A stretch of 64,000 nucleotides of DNA from Rhizobium sp. RU36D (GCF_900176345.1 NZ_FWXU01000008.1:186001-250000), one strand, 5' to 3'. Shown: positions 24,492 through 35,600, numbered from the stretch's first letter. Program-made: numbers and translations. Notes: generated from the letters alone by a model not told the origin.

Positions 24492-25472
24492 TCAGCCGGG
24501 ATACCAGACGATGCGCGGGTCGTTTTCCGCGCGCTCGTAGCGCCATGCGCGATCGATCATCTGCTCGAGGTCGACTTGCGGCGCCCAGTCGAGCATCATT
24601 TTTGCCTTCGAGTTATCGAGCCAATTGCTGTGAAACGGGGTGTCGATCTCGATCGGCCGCAGGCTGTGCCGGGCCGCAAGAAGGGCGCCGACATCGCCGT
24701 AATCGACAGGCCTGTCCATCGAGATATTGAAGAGCTGGTTTTCCGCCCTGGCGTTGCCGATCGCCGCCAAAAGCGCGCGGACCAGGTCATCGACATGGAC
24801 AAAATTACGCCGGAGATAGTCTCCGCGAGCATCCCGCATGACCGGCACGTAACCGCCCTCGCGACACTCCTCCAGCGCCACGCCGTCGATCAGCTCCGCC
24901 CAGGCAGGCCCCCCGAACTGCTCCTCCCCAAGGGCCAGCGCATAGCGAAAATCATCCTTTTCCATGATCCACGGCGCCCGCAGCGTGGTCCACCGGACAC
25001 CATACTGGATGCCGAACTGCTCCAGCATCACCTCTTCCAGGGTCTTGGTCAGGGCGTAGCTGCCCTTGTAGGCCCGGCGTTCGGAGGCTTCTGTGATGGG
25101 AGCGTCATAGCGCTGGAAGATGTGACCTACGGCACAGTCGCCACTCAGAAGCGCGAACTGACGCGCAACCGAAGACTGCCGGAAACCGTCGAGCAGCAGG
25201 AACAGGCCCTTGAGCGCGACATCGAAGATCTGGTCGGGCGTTTCCTTGATTGCCGCCATGTGCACCACGTGCGTCGCCCCGGCCAAAGCCCGCGCCACCA
25301 CCTCGGGATCCGCCATCGAACCCTGCACCACGGACACGCGGTCCGCCGCCTCGATGACCCTGTTGTTACACAGGGCCGTCACCTCCCATTCCTCGAAACG
25401 GGGGTCGGAAAGGAAGGCCGGCAGGAACGCCTGCCCCACCTTTCCCGCTGCACCCGTCAGTAGCAGTCTCAT
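24492..25472 (-). CDS. NAD-dependent epimerase/dehydratase (extended SDR)
   Basis: A 326-residue extended short-chain dehydrogenase. It has the cofactor motif TGAAGKVGQAF at the N terminus, VVHMAAIKE, and the catalytic pair in YALTK. The C-terminal half (RRNFVHVDDLVRALLAAIGN) resembles sugar-nucleotide epimerases and lactone-forming sugar dehydrogenases. In a sugar-importer cluster it may oxidise or epimerise the imported sugar, in the way uronate dehydrogenase does. It is the first gene of the - strand and lies 44 bases before SBP2, so it may share its transcript. The exact reaction is unknown. Confidence 0.8.
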   Translation of the reverse strand: MRLLLTGAAGKVGQAFLPAFLSDPRFEEWEVTALCNNRVIEAADRVSVVQGSMADPEVVARALAGATHVVHMAAIKETPDQIFDVALKGLFLLLDGFRQSSVARQFALLSGDCAVGHIFQRYDAPITEASERRAYKGSYALTKTLEEVMLEQFGIQYGVRWTTLRAPWIMEKDDFRYALALGEEQFGGPAWAELIDGVALEECREGGYVPVMRDARGDYLRRNFVHVDDLVRALLAAIGNARAENQLFNISMDRPVDYGDVGALLAARHSLRPIEIDTPFHSNWLDNSKAKMMLDWAPQVDLEQMIDRAWRYERAENDPRIVWYPG

Positions 25473-25510
25473 TTCATGCTCTCCACATCTCGATCTGCGC
25501 CAGTTTTTGT

Positions 25511-25526
25511 TTACTAATAATATTAA
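25511..25526. promoter_or_regulatory. AT-rich element, candidate operator site 2
   Basis: TTACTAATAATATTAA lies in the divergent region between the epimerase and the second importer. Its reverse complement, TTAATATTATTAGTAA, matches site 1 at 15 of 16 positions. It would allow one regulator to control both directions. Its half-symmetry (TTAxTAAT/ATATTAA) suits a dimeric repressor of the LacI type. Confidence 0.45.
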
Positions 25527-25629
25527 GTCAAGTAATTAGTTATGGAGCGGCGAAAAAGTCGGAGGGGACGCATCCCGAAAATGGAGCGTTCGGGCATGCC
25601 GCAGGGACCAGACCGGGGAGGAGAACCGA

Positions 25630-26370
25630 TTGTCACGACTTGTGTTTTCAGGAATTTCGAAGAACTTCGGGGCCATCCAGGCCTTGAGCGATGTGTCGCT
25701 TTCCATCGAGCCCGGAGAGGTGCTGGGACTGATGGGCGACAACGGCGCGGGCAAGTCCACGCTGGTCAAGATCATCGCCGGGAACTTCCGGCCCTCGACC
25801 GGCGACATGAGCATCGACGGAAAGCCTGTCGTCTTTCACAAGCCGCTCGACGCCCAGCGGGAGGGGGTCGAGATGGTGTATCAGGACCTCGCACTCGCCG
25901 ATAATCTCTCTGCGGCCTCCAATGTGTTCCTGGGGCGGGAGCCGATGCGGCGGCTGGGGCCGATCCGCTACATCGACTATTCCAAGATGAACGAGGTCGC
26001 GGCGCAACTGTTCATGCAGTTGAAATCCGAGACCCGGCCGAGACAGCTTGTGCGGCGCATGTCCGGCGGCCAGCGTCAGGCGGTCGCCATCGCCCGGACC
26101 TTGCTGTCGGACCCCAAGATCGTGATGATGGACGAACCGACGGCAGCCATCTCCGTGCGGCAGGTGGCCGAAGTGCTGGACCTGATCCGCCGGCTGCGTG
26201 ATCGCGGCATCAGCGTCATCCTGATCAGCCACCGCATGCCGGACATTTTCAGCGTCGCGGACAAGATCGCCGTGCTCCGTCGCGGTCGCCTGGTCTGCCG
26301 CAAGCCTGTCGGCGCCTCGTCACCGGAAGAAGTGACGGGCCTCATCACCGGCGCCATTGAGTTCGCCTAG
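25630..26370 (+). CDS. Sugar ABC transporter ATP-binding protein, single domain (FrcA-like)
   Basis: A 246-residue single-domain ABC ATPase of the sugar-uptake class: Walker A GDNGAGKST, Q-loop VYQDLAL, signature MSGGQRQAVAIA, Walker B IVMMDEPTAAIS and switch histidine ILISHRM. Unlike the RbsA-type protein nearby, it has only one nucleotide-binding domain, as in the rhizobial fructose importer FrcA, so it would work as a homodimer. The start is TTG, fixed by a strong GGGGAGGAGAACC site directly upstream. The permease follows after 12 bases. Confidence 0.87.
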   Translation: MSRLVFSGISKNFGAIQALSDVSLSIEPGEVLGLMGDNGAGKSTLVKIIAGNFRPSTGDMSIDGKPVVFHKPLDAQREGVEMVYQDLALADNLSAASNVFLGREPMRRLGPIRYIDYSKMNEVAAQLFMQLKSETRPRQLVRRMSGGQRQAVAIARTLLSDPKIVMMDEPTAAISVRQVAEVLDLIRRLRDRGISVILISHRMPDIFSVADKIAVLRRGRLVCRKPVGASSPEEVTGLITGAIEFA

Positions 26371-26382
26371 GAGGAACATCCC

Positions 26383-27372
26383 ATGACCACACTCGAAAAC
26401 ATCGTCACCAAGGCCCATCACGATGGCTGGTTTGCGCGGATCCGGGGCCACCAGGTCTTTTGGGTCTTCATGGCCGCCGTCCTGGCATGCATCGCCTTGT
26501 CCCTGATGACGGATGCCTTCAGCAGCGAACGCAACCTGTTCAACGTCGCCCGCAACTTCGCCTTCGTGGCCATTGTCGCCATCGGCATGACGGCGGTCAT
26601 CGCCTCCGGCGGCATCGATCTCTCGGTCGGCTCCTCCGTCGTCCTGAGCGCCATGGTCATCAGCGTTGCCATGGCCAGCGGCATGGGTTTCTGGGTATCC
26701 GCCGGCCTTGCACTCGGCGCTGCCCTTCTGGTCGGCCTGCTCAATGGGATCCTGATTGCCTATGCCGGCATGCCGGCCTTCGTCGTGACGCTGGGCACAC
26801 TGTCTGCCGCCCGCTCGCTGGCCATGGTGCTGTCGGACAACAAGATGATCTGGGAATTCGGGCCGGACCACGACACGCTGCTCTGGGTCGGTGGCGGCTC
26901 GACGCTCGGCTTTCCCCATCCCCTTTACGTGCTCTGCGGGCTCACCATCGTGATGTCGCTGGTGTTCCGGTGGACGCGTTGGGGCCAGCATCTCTTCGCG
27001 ATCGGCGGCAATGAGAACGCTGCCGTGCTGGCCGGCATCCCGGTCAAGCGCCTGAAAGTCAGTATCTATATGTTCTCAGCCTTCACGGCGGGCCTCGCGG
27101 GTATCCTGATGGCCGGCTGGCTTGGCAGCGTCACGACCAATCTCGGCCAGGGCATGGAACTGACGGTGATCGCCGCAGCCGTCATCGGCGGGGCCAATCT
27201 CGCGGGTGGCGAAGGCAATGCACTCGGTGCGGTTGTGGGAGCCCTGTTGATAGAGGTGATTCGCAACTCCCTGATCCTGCTCGGCATCTCGACTTTCTGG
27301 CAAGGAATGTTCATAGGTACGTTCATTATCGTTGCCGTGGCTTTCGACCGGTTCCGGACCCTCAGGAGATAG
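26383..27372 (+). CDS. Sugar ABC transporter permease (FrcC/RbsC family)
   Basis: A 329-residue inner-membrane permease with about eight to ten hydrophobic segments. Family motifs are ASGGIDLSVGSSVVLSAMV, GMPAFVVTLGTLSAARSL, AIGGNENAAVLAGIPV and VIGGANLAGGEGNALGAVVG. It pairs with the single-domain ATPase encoded 12 bases upstream (ribosome site AGGAGGAACAT). There is no binding-protein gene in this unit, so SBP2 on the opposite strand is the natural partner. The LacI regulator gene follows after about 45 bases. Confidence 0.88.
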   Translation: MTTLENIVTKAHHDGWFARIRGHQVFWVFMAAVLACIALSLMTDAFSSERNLFNVARNFAFVAIVAIGMTAVIASGGIDLSVGSSVVLSAMVISVAMASGMGFWVSAGLALGAALLVGLLNGILIAYAGMPAFVVTLGTLSAARSLAMVLSDNKMIWEFGPDHDTLLWVGGGSTLGFPHPLYVLCGLTIVMSLVFRWTRWGQHLFAIGGNENAAVLAGIPVKRLKVSIYMFSAFTAGLAGILMAGWLGSVTTNLGQGMELTVIAAAVIGGANLAGGEGNALGAVVGALLIEVIRNSLILLGISTFWQGMFIGTFIIVAVAFDRFRTLRR

Positions 27373-27416
27373 GTTGAAACGCTGCGGTGTTGCGGGCGTG
27401 CAGCATGGAGAATGTC

Positions 27417-28415
27417 TTGAAACCCACCATGATGGATGTCGCGGCGCGTGCAGGCGTATCACAGGCCACTGTTTCCCTGATCCTCAACGGCAGTTCCGGC
27501 GCGCGTTTCAGCGAAGCGACGCGCAAGAAGGTCATGGATGCCGTCCACGAGCTCGGATACAAGCTGCCGAACAGGTCGCCGGGCAGCGACCTGTCGGACA
27601 ACAAGGTGATCGGCTTCATCACGGACGAGTTGACGACCGATCCGTGGATGGCGCTCGCTTTCGAGGGTGCACGCGAAAAGGCCCTGGAACTTGGCGTCAC
27701 CGTTACACTCGGCATTTTCCGGGCCGGCGAGGATCCGAACGAAAGCGTGTTTTCGCTGTGCCAGCAGCAGCCTTTGCTGGGCTATATCTTCGGCACAATC
27801 CTGACTCGCAAGATCGAACCGCCGGCGGCCCTGTTCACCGTGCCGTCGGTTCTTGTGAACTGCTATGACGAGAGCCGCCGCCTGCCATCGATCCTGCCGG
27901 GGGACGTGGCCGGCGGCCGCACCGCGACCGAGCGACTGATCCGCGCCGGCCGCACGAGGATTGCCCTGATCAACGGCCAGGATGGCCTTGATAACCCGCG
28001 CGACCGCTTGCGCGGCTACAAGCAGGCGCTCGCCAGCAATGACTTCACCTTCGATCCGGATCTGGTTCGATACGGCAACTGGGAGCCATCCTCGGGCTAT
28101 ACCGAGACCCATGTCCTGATGGACCTGCCCAGCCCGCCCGACGCGATCTTCTGTGCCAACGACCTGATGGCGCTGGGCTGCATTGAGGCGCTGAAGGAAC
28201 GGGGAAAATCGGTGCCGAAGGACGTGTCCGTCATCGGCTTCGACAACCGGGACATCGCGCAGTTCATCCGCCCGCCGCTGACGACGCTGCATCTGCCGCT
28301 GTTCGAAATGGGGGCCATGGCGGTCGAGATCATCCACGATATGGCCGGCGGGCTGAAAAGCAGCCACGACCAGTTGAAAGTGGAATGCGCGCTGGTCGAA
28401 CGGGAATCGGTCTAA
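27417..28415 (+). CDS. LacI-family transcriptional regulator
   Basis: A 332-residue LacI/GalR repressor. The N-terminal helix-turn-helix reads MMDVAARAGVSQATVSLIL, with the hinge region ending near LGYKLPNR. The rest is a periplasmic-binding-like sugar sensor (VIGFITDEL, DAIFCANDLMALG, VSVIGFDNRDIAQF). I prefer the TTG at 27417 because GGAG lies 6 bases before it; an ATG at 27405 has no clear ribosome site and adds four residues. It closes the importer operon and is the likely regulator of both sugar units, acting on the shared AT-rich elements and relieved by the imported sugar. Confidence 0.85.
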   Translation: MKPTMMDVAARAGVSQATVSLILNGSSGARFSEATRKKVMDAVHELGYKLPNRSPGSDLSDNKVIGFITDELTTDPWMALAFEGAREKALELGVTVTLGIFRAGEDPNESVFSLCQQQPLLGYIFGTILTRKIEPPAALFTVPSVLVNCYDESRRLPSILPGDVAGGRTATERLIRAGRTRIALINGQDGLDNPRDRLRGYKQALASNDFTFDPDLVRYGNWEPSSGYTETHVLMDLPSPPDAIFCANDLMALGCIEALKERGKSVPKDVSVIGFDNRDIAQFIRPPLTTLHLPLFEMGAMAVEIIHDMAGGLKSSHDQLKVECALVERESV

Positions 28416-28442
28416 CCTCGCCACGCTTCGCAAGCGAAAGCA

Positions 28443-30302
28443 TCAATCGAGCGTTCTTGGGCGCTCCTCGCGCATTGCATTTGCCACCGCCTGCAGAACC
28501 GGCAGGGCATCCAATTCGTTTATCCGCTTTGACAACTTCGGCTGCCAGTTCGGATAGCTGTCGCTGGTGCCGGGGATGTTGGTCGGCCGCTTCTCGTCGG
28601 TGAGATCGGCCAAGCGGACCGCGACCAGCATCGACGGTGTCCTGGCGATGAAGCGATGGGCACCGACGACGAGGTTCTGCAACTTTTCCGGATCGGTAGA
28701 ACCCGCGGCGAGACGCGCTGGCACCGCAATGCCACTGGCGCGCAGGACTTTCAGCAGATGGCTGCGTTCGAGTTTGCGGTCCTGCCGGTGCTCTCGGGTC
28801 GTTTCGGGCGGGATGATGCCATGCTCGTCGCGTGCCTCGATATCGGCACCGCGCCACCAGCCGACCAAGGTCTGATGGTCATGGGTGGAAATGCAGGCCA
28901 AGGCCAGGGGCCGATAGGCGCCTGCCGGCTTGAAGCCCGCCCCTTCCCGCTCATAGGAGAGAATGCGGTAGGACAGGATGCGTGCTTGTTCCAGGTCATC
29001 CTGCAATCCCGGCGGCAAGATGCCGAGGTCCTCGCCGATCACGAGGCAGCGATACCGCGCTGATGCCTCGGCCAATATTTCCAAAAGCGCCTGCTGCGGA
29101 TAATCGACATAGGCGCCGCCATCCGGCCGGCTCTCCAGCGGCACGAGGAAGAGGCGCCGAAGGGCTGCGGCATGGTCGATGCGAACGGCGCCCGCATAGC
29201 GCATGGCGACACTGACCATGCGACGGAACGGAGCGTTGTCGCCCTCCGCAATCTTGTCGGGATGGAAGGCGGCAAGATGCCAATCCTGCCCGTCAGGGGC
29301 AAACGGATCCGGCGGACTGCCAATGGTCGCCTTGTCGAGATAGACATCGCGCTCACTCCATGTAGCGGAGCCATCGACCGCCTCGCCGACGGCGAGATCG
29401 AGATAAAGCCCGATCCGCAGGCCTGCATCACGGGCATGGTGAGCCGCCGCCTCCAATTGCGTATGCGCCAGCCACTGCAGCCACATATGAAAGCGGACAT
29501 CCTCGCGGTTCTCGTCGGCATAGGCTGTCACCGCGTCGTTGTGGCAGTCCTGGTATTCCCTCGGCCACCCAAGCCAGCCGGCGGGGTGTCCTGTTGCCAC
29601 CATCATCAGCGACAGGCTTTCGAACAGGCAATGGCGGAACAGGATCTCGCCGCCCGCATCGACGAAGCTTTCAAACGCTTGCCAATGCGCTGCCATGTCC
29701 TCCGGCCTCTGGCGGAAGTACTCCCATGCCTGGCGCAGCGCTTCCAGCTTCAGCGCGGCAACGCCGGCATAGTCCACGAGCTCGGTCTTGCGCAGAGCCT
29801 GCAATTTGCGAAGGTCAAATGATCCTGGCTTGAATCCCGGCACCTTGTCGACGGCGATATAGAGCGGGTTCACGTGCTGGCGGTTCGAGGGTTCATAGGG
29901 GCTGCATCTGATGGGGTCGGCGAGAAATGGCGCATGGAGGGGGTTGAGGCCGATGAAATCGCCGCCCAGCGACTCGACGAGGTCGGCCATGGCTTTCAGA
30001 TCTTCGAAATCGCCTATGCCCCAATTTCGCTCCGAGCGGAGTTCATAGAGTTGCAGGCTGATGCCCCAGACGCGCTCGTGGTGCAGAAACTCCGGCAGGA
30101 ACGACGGGGGAACCGCTTTCTCGCCCCTGACTTTGCCGGGTTTCGCGGACTCCTTGACGCCGGATGTCATATCCACCCGGAGCGCCTCGAGCACCTTTTG
30201 CTTCGTATCGTTGGAGATCCTGACATCCCCGTCCGCCGGACTTGGCCGCGTCAGGCTGATGCCATGCTGGCGGGCAAGTTGGTCGATGTCCTTGGTCTTC
30301 AT
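28443..30302 (-). CDS. malQ: 4-alpha-glucanotransferase (amylomaltase)
   Basis: A 619-residue GH77 amylomaltase, which transfers alpha-1,4-glucan segments between chains and releases glucose. The family pattern starts with VWGISLQLYELRSERNWGIG and LNPLHAPF. The nucleophile aspartate is in AVRIDHAAALRRLF, the acid glutamate in VIGEDLGILP, and the end has RPTNIPGTSDSYPNWQPKL. A long N-terminal extension of about 75 residues precedes the barrel, as in many proteobacterial MalQ. It is the last gene of the glucan operon, about 90 bases after glgB, and would trim or extend malto-oligosaccharides feeding GlgE and TreS. It is convergent with the LacI gene. Confidence 0.93.
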   Translation of the reverse strand: MKTKDIDQLARQHGISLTRPSPADGDVRISNDTKQKVLEALRVDMTSGVKESAKPGKVRGEKAVPPSFLPEFLHHERVWGISLQLYELRSERNWGIGDFEDLKAMADLVESLGGDFIGLNPLHAPFLADPIRCSPYEPSNRQHVNPLYIAVDKVPGFKPGSFDLRKLQALRKTELVDYAGVAALKLEALRQAWEYFRQRPEDMAAHWQAFESFVDAGGEILFRHCLFESLSLMMVATGHPAGWLGWPREYQDCHNDAVTAYADENREDVRFHMWLQWLAHTQLEAAAHHARDAGLRIGLYLDLAVGEAVDGSATWSERDVYLDKATIGSPPDPFAPDGQDWHLAAFHPDKIAEGDNAPFRRMVSVAMRYAGAVRIDHAAALRRLFLVPLESRPDGGAYVDYPQQALLEILAEASARYRCLVIGEDLGILPPGLQDDLEQARILSYRILSYEREGAGFKPAGAYRPLALACISTHDHQTLVGWWRGADIEARDEHGIIPPETTREHRQDRKLERSHLLKVLRASGIAVPARLAAGSTDPEKLQNLVVGAHRFIARTPSMLVAVRLADLTDEKRPTNIPGTSDSYPNWQPKLSKRINELDALPVLQAVANAMREERPRTLD

Positions 30303-30326
30303 GTCGTGATGCGCTCCCGGTTCTGC

Positions 30327-30356
30327 CGCAGGTGCTGCCCCTCCGCCGCACCTGCG
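30327..30356 (-). other. Stem-loop between glgB and malQ
   Basis: A 9-bp inverted repeat, CGCAGGTGC (30327-30335) with GCACCTGCG (30348-30356), and a 12-base loop sits in the 93-base gap. No T-run follows, so it may set malQ level relative to the upstream genes by RNA stability or attenuation rather than end the transcript. Confidence 0.45.
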
Positions 30357-30395
30357 TGATCGCTTCAGAACCCATTGTGGGCGCTCATGGGTCCC

Positions 30396-32609
30396 TTAAT
30401 CCGTTTGTTTTTTCAGCAGCATGACCGTGGCAAGGGCCGGAAGGTCGACAACGATCGACCATCCAGATCCGTGCGCGCCGATTTCCTCTGCCGAGCAATC
30501 CGAAAGATGAGTGTCAGCCCCGCCATAGATCGCCGCGTCGGTGTTGAGGATCAGCTGCCATGAACCGCCACTGGGAACGCCGATGCGGTAACCGCGTCGC
30601 GGCACCGGGGTGAAATTGGATGCCACCAGCACCGCAGACCGACGCTCCCGGTCGAAGCGCAGCATGGCGACCACGGAGTTCTCCGCGTCGTCCACCACGG
30701 CCCATTGAAATCCCTGCGGATCGGTATCGCCGAACTGCATCGCCTCGTGATGGACATAGATGCGATTGAGGTCTCGCAGCAGCCGCTGCATGCCGCCATG
30801 GGCCGGATCGTCGATCAGGTCCCAATGCACAGACGCATCGTGGTTCCACTCGCTGGTTTGGCCGATTTCGCCGCCCATGAACAACAGCTTCTTGCCGGGA
30901 TGGCCCCACATGAAGCCAAAATAGGCGCGGAGATTGGCGAGCTTTTGCCAGGCGTCACCCGGCATCTTTCCCAGCAGAGAGCCCTTTCCATGGACCACCT
31001 CGTCATGGGACAGCGGCAGCATGAAGCGCTCCGTATAGGCATAGACCATGCCGAAGGTGATCGAGCCGTGGTGATATTTGCGATAGACCGGGTCCTCCTC
31101 GACATAATGGAGGCTGTCATGCATCCAGCCCATGTTCCATTTGAAATCGAAACCCAGGCCGCCTTCCTCCGGCGGCTTGGTGACGCCGGGAAAGGCCGTC
31201 GATTCCTCGGCGACGGTGAAGGCGTGGGGGCAGCGGGCGTGGATGATGCTGTTCAGGTGCTTGAAGAACTCGATGGCCTCCAGATTTTCGCGGCCGCCAT
31301 ATTGGTTGGGTATCCATTCCCCCTCATTTCGGCTGTAGTCTCGGTAAAGCATGGAGGCCACGGCATCGACCCGCAGCGCATCGACGTGATAGCGCTCCAG
31401 CCATTCCAGGGCGCTGGCGATCAGGAAACCCTTCACCTCGTTGCGCCCGAGATTGTAGATCAGCGTGTTCCAGTCCTTGTGGAACCCCTCGCGTGGATCC
31501 TCATGCTCGTAGAGCGCCGTGCCGTCGAAGCGTGCCAGCCCCCAGATGTCGGTCGGGAAATGGGCCGGCACCCAATCCAGTATGACGCCGATGCCCTGGG
31601 CATGGCAGCGATCGACGAAATAGGCAAAATCCTCCGGCGTGCCGTAACGCCCTGTCGGCGCAAAGAGCCCGAGCGGCTGGTAGCCCCAGGAGCCGCCAAA
31701 GGGATGTTCCATGATCGGCAGCAGCTCGATGTGGGTAAAGCCCATTTCCCGCACATAGGGGATCAACCGCTGAGAAAGCTCGATCCAGTCCAGCGACCGG
31801 TTACCCTCATTGAGCTCGCGCACCCAGGAGCCAACATGCACCTCATAGACGCTGATCGGTTGCTCGTGGCCGGATCGCGCGCGCTGCGCTCGCATCCAGT
31901 CCTCGTCATGCCATTGATAGGGCGCCGATGATGCCACGATCGAGGCGGTGGAGGGCGCCGCCTCGGCTGAGCGGGCGACGGGATCGGCCTTCTGCGGAAG
32001 GGTGTTACCGGTGTGATCGACGATCTCATATTTGTAGCGCTCGCCGGCCGTTACGCGCGGGATGAACAATTCCCACACCCCGGCCGGCTGCCGCAGCCGC
32101 ATCGGGTGGCGGCGCCCGTCCCATGCGTTGAAGTCACCCACGACCGACACCCGTCTTGCATTGGGTGCCCAGACCGCAAAGCGGACGCCTTCGACGCCGT
32201 CCACCGTCACGGGGTTGGCGCCGAGCGCCTGGGTCAAGTTATAGTGCGTGCCCTGGCTGATGAGATGCAGGTCGAGATCACCAAGCTGAACGCCGAAGCT
32301 GTAGGGATCTTCCGTCACCTGTATGGCGTCAGGCCAGTGGATCTGGAGCAAGTACCGAGCGTGCTCCTCCAGGTTTGCGGCAAACAGGCCCGCGGGATGC
32401 AGAAGCTGCGCATGAGCGATCTCCGCACCGCTGGTGCCGTCAAGAATGGAGAGACCCACCGCGCCTGGAAGGAAGGCCCGGATCACGATGCCCCCGTCGG
32501 CATCATCATGCGGCCCCAGAACCGAGAAGGGATCGCCATGACGGCCTTCGACAAGGGCGGAAATGGCTTCTGGCGCAAGGCCGGTGGATCGGAAATTCGC
32601 ATCCATCAT
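30396..32609 (-). CDS. glgB: 1,4-alpha-glucan branching enzyme
   Basis: A 737-residue GH13 branching enzyme that makes alpha-1,6 branches in glucan. N-terminal CBM48-type modules include [10 protein letters not shown] and [20 protein letters not shown]. The catalytic barrel has [18 protein letters not shown], nucleophile Asp415 in [12 protein letters not shown], the acid in [11 protein letters not shown] and [14 protein letters not shown]. Length is standard. The first of two adjacent ATGs overlaps the treS/mak stop by one base (TGATG), so translation is coupled. In the GlgE pathway it branches the linear maltosyl polymer. Confidence 0.95.
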   Translation of the reverse strand: MMDANFRSTGLAPEAISALVEGRHGDPFSVLGPHDDADGGIVIRAFLPGAVGLSILDGTSGAEIAHAQLLHPAGLFAANLEEHARYLLQIHWPDAIQVTEDPYSFGVQLGDLDLHLISQGTHYNLTQALGANPVTVDGVEGVRFAVWAPNARRVSVVGDFNAWDGRRHPMRLRQPAGVWELFIPRVTAGERYKYEIVDHTGNTLPQKADPVARSAEAAPSTASIVASSAPYQWHDEDWMRAQRARSGHEQPISVYEVHVGSWVRELNEGNRSLDWIELSQRLIPYVREMGFTHIELLPIMEHPFGGSWGYQPLGLFAPTGRYGTPEDFAYFVDRCHAQGIGVILDWVPAHFPTDIWGLARFDGTALYEHEDPREGFHKDWNTLIYNLGRNEVKGFLIASALEWLERYHVDALRVDAVASMLYRDYSRNEGEWIPNQYGGRENLEAIEFFKHLNSIIHARCPHAFTVAEESTAFPGVTKPPEEGGLGFDFKWNMGWMHDSLHYVEEDPVYRKYHHGSITFGMVYAYTERFMLPLSHDEVVHGKGSLLGKMPGDAWQKLANLRAYFGFMWGHPGKKLLFMGGEIGQTSEWNHDASVHWDLIDDPAHGGMQRLLRDLNRIYVHHEAMQFGDTDPQGFQWAVVDDAENSVVAMLRFDRERRSAVLVASNFTPVPRRGYRIGVPSGGSWQLILNTDAAIYGGADTHLSDCSAEEIGAHGSGWSIVVDLPALATVMLLKKQTD

Positions 32610-35600
32610 CAACGGTCCTCGCCCAGTAGCTGTGTGACGATCGCCGTCATGCCGGCAAGCGGGATCGGCAGCCATTTTGGCCGGTTGCGTGCCTCGTAGG
32701 CGATCTCGTAAGCGGCCTTTTCAAGCAGGAACAGGTCAAGCAGATTGCGGACCTCGCGCTCGTCTGCTGGCAGATCCGGGCACGCGCTGGTCGCCTTGGC
32801 ATATTCTTCCAGGAACGTCGCCTCGGCGCGCTCGGCAAATTCGCGGATCACCGCCAGCCGGCGCCCGCCATGATGCTCCGTCACCGCGTCGGTATCCAGC
32901 TCGGCCGTGGCTGCCAGGTAGCTCAATGAGCGAACGAGGCCGGCGACATCACGCATTGGGCTGGTCTTGGCCCGGCGTTCAGCGAGGTTGCGGGCCGGCT
33001 CCCCCTCGAAGTCGATCAGCACGGCATCGCCTTCCGAAACGAGGATCTGACCCAAATGGAAATCCCCATGGGCGCGGGTGAGTAGCGTGCCCTTAGCCCT
33101 TTCGGCCAGCCGCTCCGCAAAAATCAGGATCTCGGCACGGCGCGCGAGAAGCGGCCGAGCCCGATCAAGAACCTCGCTCTCCAGCTCGGTGCCCAGTTCC
33201 TCCAATTTAGAGAAGGCATAGTTGATCTCCCCCGTCACGGCGCGGCGCAGCGTATCAACCTGCTCTTCAGCGGCGGCCACTGGGCGGAAGGCCTCGTCCT
33301 CGGTCGGGCTCGCCAGCACCACATGCATTTCGCCCAGCCGTTTTCCGATCATGGCGACGAAGTTGAGGAGCGGTTTCAGTTGCTCGGCGGCATCCTCGAT
33401 CGGGGCGTCGGTCAGCGCGATCTCGTCGGCGACGCGGCGCAGGTTGGCGAGCATCCAGCTCCAGGCATCGCCCTGATTGCGGATAGCCCCCTGCACGATG
33501 ATCAGCGTGGAGCGCTGACCCGAAGCGTCGGTGCGCGTCACCTCGCCAAGGAGCGGCGCGGTGTGCTGGTAGCCGGCATTCGTCAGATATCGGGTCATTT
33601 CCGCCTCAGGGTGGATTCCGAGGAACACGTGACGGATGAGCTTTATCATGGCGAGATCGCCGACGATCAACGAGCTGTTGGATTGCTCCGCAGAGAGCCA
33701 GCGGATCGGCATGTCGTCGGCCAGTTCAAGGCCATCGAGGGCATCCGTCCCGAGAAATTCAACCGTGCCGTTGAGATCGGTCGTGACGGAGCGGTTGCGC
33801 AGGCCCTGTAGCACGCCGCGAGCCAGGGCTTCCACCGCAAAGCCGTCGGTCAGCAGGCCAACACGCTTGCCCTGCCGCAGACGGGCCAAGGCCAGTTGCT
33901 GGGCCAGGACATTGGCGGGTCCCCCCTCCCACTCCACCGCAAGCGGCAGCTGATAGGTTTCGACATGATCGGGAAGCACGGCCTCCAGTTCGCCCAGCAC
34001 CACGCCTTCGGCAAAGGGCAACGGCGTCGCGGAGACCAGGCGGGTCGATTGCAGCTGTTGGTCCTTGGCGCCAAACCAGCGGCGCTTGGAGAGATAGGCG
34101 GGCAGAAGCTCGTTGCTCAGCACATGCCTATGCGGCACCTCTTCAGCGAGTTCCGTTAGGGAACGCCGCACCACGAGGGTGACGAGATCATCAAGCTGTT
34201 CCGGCGGCGCTGTCCGCCAGGAGGGACCGTCAGCTTCGGCGGTCAGCTGAAACCAGTAGAAGCCATAAGCAGGAAGCGTCAGCAGATAGGTCAACTGGCC
34301 GATCGGCGGGAACGGCGACATGCCCGTCAATTCCACGGGAACGCGGCCTTCGAAGGCGGAGAGATCGAGCTCCACCGCCTGCGGCACGCGGGAAAGGTTC
34401 ACGACACAAAGGATCACGTCGTCGCCATCCTCGCGGAGATAGGCGAGGATGCGCCGATTGCTAGGGCTGAGCAACCGCAGTGTTCCGCGTCCGAAGGCGC
34501 GGTAGCGGCCACGCAGTGCCAGCATCCGGCGGGTCCAGTTGAGGAGCGAATGCGCGTCGGAAACCTGCGCTTCGACATTGACGGCCTCATAGCCATAGAT
34601 CGGGTCGGCGATCGGTGGCAGCACGAGACGGGCCGGATCGGCCTTTGAAAAACCGCCATTGCGATCCGGCGACCACTGCATCGGCGTGCGCACGCCATCG
34701 CGGTCACCGAGATAGATGTTGTCACCCATGCCAATTTCATCGCCATAATACAGCACCGGCGTGCCGGGCATGGAGAGAAGCAGGGCGTTCATAAGCTCGA
34801 TGCGGCGCCGATCGCGCTCCATAAGGGGGGCCAGCCGACGACGGATGCCGAGATTGATGCGCGCCCGCTTGTCGGCGGCATAGGTGCTCCAGAGATAGTC
34901 GCGCTCCTCATCCGTCACCATTTCGAGCGTCAGCTCGTCATGATTACGCAGGAAGATCGCCCACTGGCAATTGTCGGGAATGGGCGGCGTCTGGCGCAAG
35001 ATGTCGGTGATCGGAAAGCGGTCTTCCTTGGCAATCGCCATATACATGCGCGGCATCAGCGGAAAATGAAACGCCATATGGCATTCGTCGCCGTCGCCGA
35101 AATATTCCCGCGTATCCTCCGGCCACTGATTGGCCTCGGCCAAAAGCATCACGCCCGGATGCGTCTCGTCCAGGGCGGCGCGAATGCGCTTGAGGATGGT
35201 GTGGGTTTCCGGCAGGTTTTCATTGTTGGTGCCTTCGCGCTCCACAAGATAGGGAATGGCATCCAGGCGGAAGCCGTCGATGCCAGTCTCCAGCCAGAGC
35301 CGCATGACCTTCAACAACTCCTCCATGACAAGCGGGTTGTCGAAATTCAGGTCGGGCTGATGCGCGTAGAAGCGATGCCAGTAATAGGCGCCAGCGACGG
35401 GATCGAAGCTCCAGTTCGACTTTTCCGTATCCAGGAAGATGATGCGGGTTTCCGGAAACTTCTGGTCCGTATCCGACCACACATAGAAATCCCGCTCCGG
35501 GCTGCCATCCGGCGCCTGGCGCGCTCGCTGGAACCAGGGATGCTGGTCAGAAGTGTGATTGATGACGAGTTCGATGATGACCTTGAGATTGCGCTCATGG

